Of a DNA stretch of 64,000 nt, positions 59,539 to 64,000 are shown piece by piece (the stretch's first letter is position 1; each line of letters begins with the position of its first letter). A program made the position numbers and the translations under genes. The notes beneath the pieces are model-generated. The model worked only from the letters and a program-made list of their open reading frames with translations, had not been told where the DNA came from and did no database searches. This DNA is from Taibaiella chishuiensis (GTDB lineage Bacteria; Bacteroidota; Bacteroidia; Chitinophagales; Chitinophagaceae), in NCBI RefSeq assembly GCF_003014535.1, contig NZ_PYGD01000003.1, forward strand, positions 248,001 through 312,000, in the 5' to 3' direction.

Positions 59539-61572
59539 CTAACGCACATTCAGTTTGTAATAGTCCCGGAGAATGCGTTTTACCAATATCGTATCGCGTT
59601 GTTTTTTGACGCTGTCCTGTGTCCGCTTGTCGGCGGTACGCAGCAACTCGCGCATCAGGTCTTTTTGCCGTTGCAGGGAGTCGATCGTCCGGATATAACT
59701 TTTTACGGTATTGGCTTTATACATTTTGTCCTGCAGGGCCAGCCTTGCAGGGGCTTTAATGGTGTCGTTCAGGTATTTTTCCATCATCAGGCTGGCGATA
59801 GGGCCGGCCCAGGTGGCGCCATACCCCGAGTTCTGAACGATTACGGCAATGGCGATTTTCGGATCATTTTTGGGTGCGAAACAAACGAATACCGAGTGGT
59901 TGTCGAGTTTTACCCTTTGCCCGTCGATCGCAGCATAGTTTTCCACGGTACCTGTTTTACCGCATACTTCCACACCGGGTAGTATGGCTACACGGCCCGT
60001 ACCCTTGTTGACCACGTCTTCCATACCGGCGATTACCGCGCCGAAGGCGGTATCGGAGATATGGGTTACTTCGTGTTTCTCCAGGTATTTGCCCAGTACC
60101 GGGTCCTTGCTGTTACCGGCTACACTTTTTACGAAGTGCGGTATATAATAGTAACCCCTGTTGGCGATCAGGCACATGGCATTGGCCATCTGGAGCGGCG
60201 TCATATCGATCTCGCCCTGTCCCATACCAACCACCACCATGTTACAGGAGTTCCAGTGGCTGTTATAGATCCGGTCAAAATAATTGGAGTCGGGTACGTT
60301 ACCCCGGTTCTCGCCGGGGATATCGATGCCCAGCGGGTGCCCCAGGCCGAAGCTGGAGAGGTAGTCGTGCCAGCGCTGCACCCCTTCGTGTACGCCGCCC
60401 GCCCACTTTTGGGCATCTACGGTAAGCCGGAATACGTGGCAGAAGTAGGAGTTGCAGGAGTTGGCCATGGCCAGGCGCAGGTTGGCTGCGTGGCCGCCAC
60501 CGGAGTGGGTACAGCCAATGCGGCGCCCGCAGGCATAATAACCGCCGCCGCAGGGATACCCGAATGCAGGTGTGATAACCCCCACATCCAGACCGATAAG
60601 CGCGGTAAGGGGTTTGAAGGTAGAGCCCGGCGGGTATTGTGCCAGGATAGCCCGGTTGAACAAGGGCCGGGTATAATTTTTGGAAAGCTCGTTGAAGTTT
60701 TTGCCGAAGTTGGCGCCGGAAAGCATGTTCGGGTCATAGGTAGGCCCGGATACCATAGCCAGGATACCACCGGTTTTGGGGTCGATCGCGATGGCACTGC
60801 CGATTTTGCCGCTCATCAGTTTTTCGCCATAGGCCTGTAGTTCCGCGTCCAGGTAGAGTTCCAGCGTCTTGCCGGCAATGGCCGGCGTATCCATGGTGCC
60901 GCTTTTATACGAATCGCGTGGCCGGTTCAGCACATCGCGTACCATATATTCCACACCCCGTTGGCCGCGCAATACCTCTTCGTACTTGCTTTCCAGGCCG
61001 CTTTGCCCCACGTAGTCGCCCTGGCGGTAGGAGGCAAAGCGCTCGCTTTCCAGCATCTTGGGGCTTACCTCGTTCAGGTAGCCGAAAATATGGGCGCCTA
61101 TGCCCAGCGGGTAGGTACGGGTATTGCGCTCGATAAGCTCGAAGCCTTCGAACATATAAAGGTTTTCCTGGAGCCGGGCATTCTTTTCGCCGTTGAGGGA
61201 AGATTCGTAGATACTCTGTCGCTGGTAACCGTTACGGACGATCAGCTTCTTCATGGTTTTCAGGAAGGTGGCCTTGTCGGTACCCATCACTTCACAAAAA
61301 AGCGTGGTGTCGAGGTTTTTAACCTTATTGGGAATAAAAGCGAGGTCGAAGGTCGTGTTGTTGATCAGCAGGGTCTTGCCTTTCCTGTCGAGGATTACAC
61401 CGCGGGCAGGGTAGACCACTTTCCGGAAAATGGCCTGGTCGTTGGCCATCACCTTATATTTATCTTCAACCAGTTGCAGCATAAAGAGCCTGGCGATCAG
61501 GATCAACGCCATGGCAATAAATAAGATGCGGATAACCCAGGTGCGGGGACTTGTTTGACTCGTTTCTGACAT
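59539..61572 (-). CDS. mrdA: Penicillin-binding protein 2 (transpeptidase)
   Basis: I set the start at MSETSQTSPRTWVIR (61572; 677 residues) because a perfect -7 element (61605-61612) covers the more upstream Met. A membrane anchor (about 13-33) is followed by the PBP dimerisation domain and the transpeptidase domain. The three catalytic motifs are S317-T-F-K320, S372-C-N374 and K539-T-G-T542. The C-terminal tail is basic and helical. It cross-links peptidoglycan together with RodA downstream. The usual mreBCD genes are not upstream. Confidence 0.95.
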   Translation of the reverse strand: MSETSQTSPRTWVIRILFIAMALILIARLFMLQLVEDKYKVMANDQAIFRKVVYPARGVILDRKGKTLLINNTTFDLAFIPNKVKNLDTTLFCEVMGTDKATFLKTMKKLIVRNGYQRQSIYESSLNGEKNARLQENLYMFEGFELIERNTRTYPLGIGAHIFGYLNEVSPKMLESERFASYRQGDYVGQSGLESKYEEVLRGQRGVEYMVRDVLNRPRDSYKSGTMDTPAIAGKTLELYLDAELQAYGEKLMSGKIGSAIAIDPKTGGILAMVSGPTYDPNMLSGANFGKNFNELSKNYTRPLFNRAILAQYPPGSTFKPLTALIGLDVGVITPAFGYPCGGGYYACGRRIGCTHSGGGHAANLRLAMANSCNSYFCHVFRLTVDAQKWAGGVHEGVQRWHDYLSSFGLGHPLGIDIPGENRGNVPDSNYFDRIYNSHWNSCNMVVVGMGQGEIDMTPLQMANAMCLIANRGYYYIPHFVKSVAGNSKDPVLGKYLEKHEVTHISDTAFGAVIAGMEDVVNKGTGRVAILPGVEVCGKTGTVENYAAIDGQRVKLDNHSVFVCFAPKNDPKIAIAVIVQNSGYGATWAGPIASLMMEKYLNDTIKAPARLALQDKMYKANTVKSYIRTIDSLQRQKDLMRELLRTADKRTQDSVKKQRDTILVKRILRDYYKLNVR

Positions 61573-61604
61573 GCAAAACCAGGGAAAAGGAGTAATTAGG
61601 TACA

Positions 61605-61637
61605 CAAAGATAACTGGACAAAAACATACAAAGCAAA
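61605..61637 (-). promoter_or_regulatory. Promoter of mrdA-rodA
   Basis: TTTG, 21-base spacer, TATCTTTG (61605-61612) on the minus strand, leaving a leader of about 30 bases to the ATG at 61572. Confidence 0.65.
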
Positions 61638-61676
61638 AATTATGCCTGTCGTTTAAAAATAATTAAATTTTCCTTT

Positions 61677-61684
61677 TACATTTG
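61677..61684 (+). promoter_or_regulatory. -7 element of the histidine kinase gene
   Basis: TACATTTG, exact consensus, 17 bases before the TTG start at 61702. It is divergent from and close to the mrdA promoter. Confidence 0.5.
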
Positions 61685-61701
61685 TTTCAAATCCGCTAGC
61701 C

Positions 61702-62757
61702 TTGTCTGTAATTCAATCCAAAAACACCTCCCCGGCGCGCCTTTCGATCTTTACTGCGAGCGTGCTTGCGGCCATTAGCCTGGTGTTCGTGCTCTTTCTC
61801 AGGCAACCCTGGTATATCGATGTCGCGGCCTTTGCGGTTACCTTCATTTCTGCCTATTTTATCTTTTTTTATACCCTCCAGCACTTTATTTACAGAAAGA
61901 TAAAACTGATCTACAAATTTATCTACCAGACCAAGGCCACTAAAAGGGAAGAGTTCTTTTACCAGAATATCCTGCCCCAGAAATCGATCGACGAAGTGAG
62001 CCAGGAAGTACGGCGTTGGGCGCTGGAACAACGCGGCGAAATCGAATTGCTGCAGAAAAACGAACAATTCCGCAAGGAGTTCCTCATGAACCTGGCCCAC
62101 GAACTGCGGACGCCCATATTTACCGTACAAGGTTATGTGCACACCCTGCTGAACGGCGCTATCGACGATGCTTCGGTAAACCGTAAGTTCCTGAGCAACG
62201 CAACCAAAGGCATTCAACGCCTGGTACAGCTGGCCGACGATCTCGACCAGATCTCCAAGCTCGAATCCGGTAAGATCCCGATCATACAGGAGTCGTTTGT
62301 GGTGCAGGAGCTGATCCGCGATGTATACGAAGAACTGATGTTGAAAGCCAGGGAACGCAATATAACCCTGCAGATCAAAAAAGGTACCGAATCGCCTATC
62401 ACGGTGTATGCCGATAAGCAAAAGATAAAACAGGTCATGGTCAACCTGGTCGAAAATGCCTTGAAATATGGAAATGACGGCGGCACGGTTACCGCAGGTT
62501 TTTACCAGATGGACGAAGGGCACGTGTATGTGGAAGTGTCTGACGACGGCCCGGGTATTGCCGAACAGCACCTGCCCCGTATATTCGAACGCTTCTATCG
62601 TGCCGACCGCAGCCGTAGCCGCGAAATAGGGGGAACCGGCCTGGGGCTTGCCATCGTAAAACATATCGTGGAAGCACATGGACAAACGGTGAATGTGCGC
62701 AGTAAGCTGGGGGTCGGTTCGTCGTTTGGCTTCACCCTCGATAAAGGAAAATCATAA
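61702..62757 (+). CDS. Sensor histidine kinase (PhoR-like, orphan)
   Basis: A 351-residue kinase starting at a TTG codon (no upstream in-frame ATG; a perfect -7 element lies 17 bases before it). Two membrane spans (about 13-34 and 40-62) with almost no periplasmic loop. HisKA with the phosphorylated His133 in NLAHELRTP, HATPase with N box NLVENALKYG (Asn252), DDGPGI (281-286) and GGTGLGLA (310-317). The response regulator is not adjacent. Without an extracellular domain it probably senses something within or at the membrane. Confidence 0.9.
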   Translation: MSVIQSKNTSPARLSIFTASVLAAISLVFVLFLRQPWYIDVAAFAVTFISAYFIFFYTLQHFIYRKIKLIYKFIYQTKATKREEFFYQNILPQKSIDEVSQEVRRWALEQRGEIELLQKNEQFRKEFLMNLAHELRTPIFTVQGYVHTLLNGAIDDASVNRKFLSNATKGIQRLVQLADDLDQISKLESGKIPIIQESFVVQELIRDVYEELMLKARERNITLQIKKGTESPITVYADKQKIKQVMVNLVENALKYGNDGGTVTAGFYQMDEGHVYVEVSDDGPGIAEQHLPRIFERFYRADRSRSREIGGTGLGLAIVKHIVEAHGQTVNVRSKLGVGSSFGFTLDKGKS

Positions 62758-62761
62758 ACAT

Positions 62762-62797
62762 AAAAAAACACCCGCCAGGATAGCGGGTGTTTTTTTT
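62762..62797. terminator. Bidirectional terminator between kinase and methyltransferase genes
   Basis: ACACCCGC / GCGGGTGT stem, seven-base loop, flanked by A and T runs. Confidence 0.85.
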
Positions 62798-62807
62798 ATC
62801 GGTAAGC

Positions 62808-63575
62808 TTAGCGCTCTTTTCTACATAGATAAATAGTTTCGGAAGGGGAGATCCGGTACCGGTCTGCCAGTTCGGCGGGCATCCGCTCCGCGTAGTCGTC
62901 GGTGGTTACCGCAAAGCCGGCTTCTTCCAGTTTTTGTTTATAATCCAGTCCGAAAAGGCGTACATGGTCTTTTTGCCAGTAGTGGATGGCACGCTCTTCG
63001 GGCGAGGTAATGCTTTTGTCTTCGTAGGTTTCGGTACGGGTTATATCGATCGGCACCTGGAAAATGCCCCAGCCGCCGGGGCGCATAATGCGGTACAGCT
63101 CACGCATGCATTGTGCCGAATCTTCTACATGTTCCAATACGTGGTTGCAAAAGATAACGTCGAAACTATTGTCTTCGAAGGGCGCATGGTGCAGGTCGAA
63201 ATGCACATCGGCGATAGGCGAGTTATAGTCGCCCGTGGTATAATCCAGGTTCTTCATGCCCCGGAAGATCTTAAAAAAACATTGCTCGGGTGCAATGTGC
63301 AGCATCTTATAGGGAGCCGTGAAAAAGTCGGTTTTTTCTTTAAGGTATAACCACAGCAGCCTGTGCCTCTCGAGCGACATGGTGCCGGGACTCAGTACGT
63401 TGTTGCGTTCCGCCCTGCCGCTATAGCCATAAGGAAGAAATTTGCGGTAGGTTTTCCCATTGATCGGGTCTTCATAACGGTTGCCGGCATACAGCAGCGG
63501 CGATACTTTCTGAAATGCCAGGCTTAACTTAATGAGTATAGGACGGGGTATGGTTCGTAAAAGGAAATGAAACAT
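62808..63575 (-). CDS. Class I SAM-dependent methyltransferase (Methyltransf_11 type)
   Basis: A 255-residue protein. The SAM fold is visible from MLHIAPEQCFFKIF (about 90-103), DYTTGDYNSPIADVHFDLHHAPFEDNSFDVIFCNHVLEHVEDSAQCMRELYRIMRPGG; the DxxxCNHVLEHVxD and LRPGG-like segments are standard. Motif I is unusual (IAPEQ instead of GxGxG), a variation seen in this group. The N-terminal residues are hydrophobic. A -7-like TATTTTCG lies 27 bases upstream (63602-63609). Substrate unknown. Confidence 0.82.
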   Translation of the reverse strand: MFHFLLRTIPRPILIKLSLAFQKVSPLLYAGNRYEDPINGKTYRKFLPYGYSGRAERNNVLSPGTMSLERHRLLWLYLKEKTDFFTAPYKMLHIAPEQCFFKIFRGMKNLDYTTGDYNSPIADVHFDLHHAPFEDNSFDVIFCNHVLEHVEDSAQCMRELYRIMRPGGWGIFQVPIDITRTETYEDKSITSPEERAIHYWQKDHVRLFGLDYKQKLEEAGFAVTTDDYAERMPAELADRYRISPSETIYLCRKER

Positions 63576-63671
63576 TTATCGACTTTAATACATTTGATTT
63601 GCGAAAATAAGCAATTATTCAACGAATTAAAGTTTTTAGTGCCCCCTGTAATAAGCCGCTATTCCTAAAAA

Positions 63672-63696
63672 GGGCAGTCCTGCAAAAGGACTGCCC
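63672..63696 (-). terminator. Terminator of the partial gene at the window end
   Basis: Perfect 10-bp stem (GGGCAGTCCT / AGGACTGCCC, five-base loop), then five T residues on the minus strand. Confidence 0.8.
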
Positions 63697-63744
63697 TGTG
63701 CCTGGTTGCATTTATAACCGGCGCAACCTGTACGGATGTTGCTA

Positions 63745-63999
63745 TCAGGGAATTATTTCGAGTATAGCATAGTCATTGGGGTTAGGCTGGGGGTACCAGA
63801 TGGCTTTTACGTCGCCACATACGGTGCAGTTGGATTCGTGTGCCTTAACCATAGCCGACTGGGGAAAGCCGGAGCAGGTTTCACCCACGCCCACGGCATC
63901 GCCCAGGCCCGTACAACCCGAGCCCGAAGCCGCCTGGAATATTTTAGCATAAAGAAAGTACTGGGCGCCCGAAGCCGCAGACCCAGGATAATTGGTATA
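63745..63999 (-). CDS. C-terminal part of a Cys-containing protein (runs off the window)
   Basis: An open frame enters from the right edge and stops at 63745 (TGA), giving at least 84 residues. It contains YFLYAKIFQAASGSGCTGLGDAVGVGE, ESNCTVCGD and AIWYPQPNPND. The pattern of Cys pairs, Gly/Ser richness and the final hydrophobic strand suggests an exported protein, but the start is outside the window and no family is recognisable. Confidence 0.65.
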   Translation of the reverse strand, partial: YTNYPGSAASGAQYFLYAKIFQAASGSGCTGLGDAVGVGETCSGFPQSAMVKAHESNCTVCGDVKAIWYPQPNPNDYAILEIIP

Positions 64000-64000
64000 A

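Overview
This window comes from a Bacteroidota chromosome, most likely of the Chitinophagaceae/Chitinophagales type. The evidence is TonB-dependent beta-barrel receptors, a BlaI/M56 pair, an archaeal-type class I aldolase, promoters matching the Bacteroidota consensus (TTTG, about 19 bases, TAnnTTTG), few visible Shine-Dalgarno sites, and a tRNA-Thr-Tyr-Gly-Thr cluster leading into EF-Tu. Genus is inferred, not shown. Most of the window looks near 50% GC; the stretch from about 16.3 to 24.5 kb is clearly AT-richer.

Layout. 0-6.3 kb: an inverted copy of an 82-bp repeat family, an arginase-fold protein with degenerate metal ligands, and a BlaI - M56 peptidase - TonB beta-barrel operon. 6.4-16.3 kb: an accessory region with three tandem small-RNA-like units, four small secreted proteins, and ten short genes with a lysine-rich double-glycine leader and Cys/Thr/Ser-rich cores (RiPP, probably lanthipeptide-type, precursors). 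Eight of the ten lie in convergent pairs meeting at hairpins, and no maturation or export enzyme is present. 16.3-24.6 kb: an AT-rich island with a truncated 'beta family' gene, an IS3-like relic and a compact DNA phosphorothioation operon (dndC, dndD, a dndE-ATPase fusion, a ParB-like gene, an unknown gene). It sits at the 3' side of a tRNA with anticodon CAT.

24.8-35.5 kb: fructose-bisphosphate aldolase, then a hydroxamate-siderophore locus (AraC regulator, TonB receptor, DUF4374 lipoprotein, a fused degenerate IucA/IucC-GNAT protein, an N-hydroxylase, a membrane acyltransferase, a small unknown protein). 35.5-39.5 kb: MoxR/DUF4350/DUF4129 and a queuosine-precursor transporter. 39.6-41.6 kb: the tRNA-tuf operon behind a near-perfect promoter. 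41.6-43.2 kb: an 82-bp tandem array, two unknown proteins and a 14-bp tandem repeat abutting aspS.

45-50.4 kb: an AbiEii-like nucleotidyltransferase with a partner gene, DUF2625, TPR and other unknown proteins. 50.4-64 kb: an ABC ATPase with a permease-M1 peptidase fusion, ychF, a glycosyltransferase, rodA and mrdA, an orphan histidine kinase, a methyltransferase and a partial gene running off the end.

The two most interesting systems are the orphan RiPP precursor array and the dndE-ATPase/ParB-like phosphorothioation operon. Both are accessory, adjacent and could be tested separately. No CRISPR array, rRNA, integrase or intact insertion sequence was seen.
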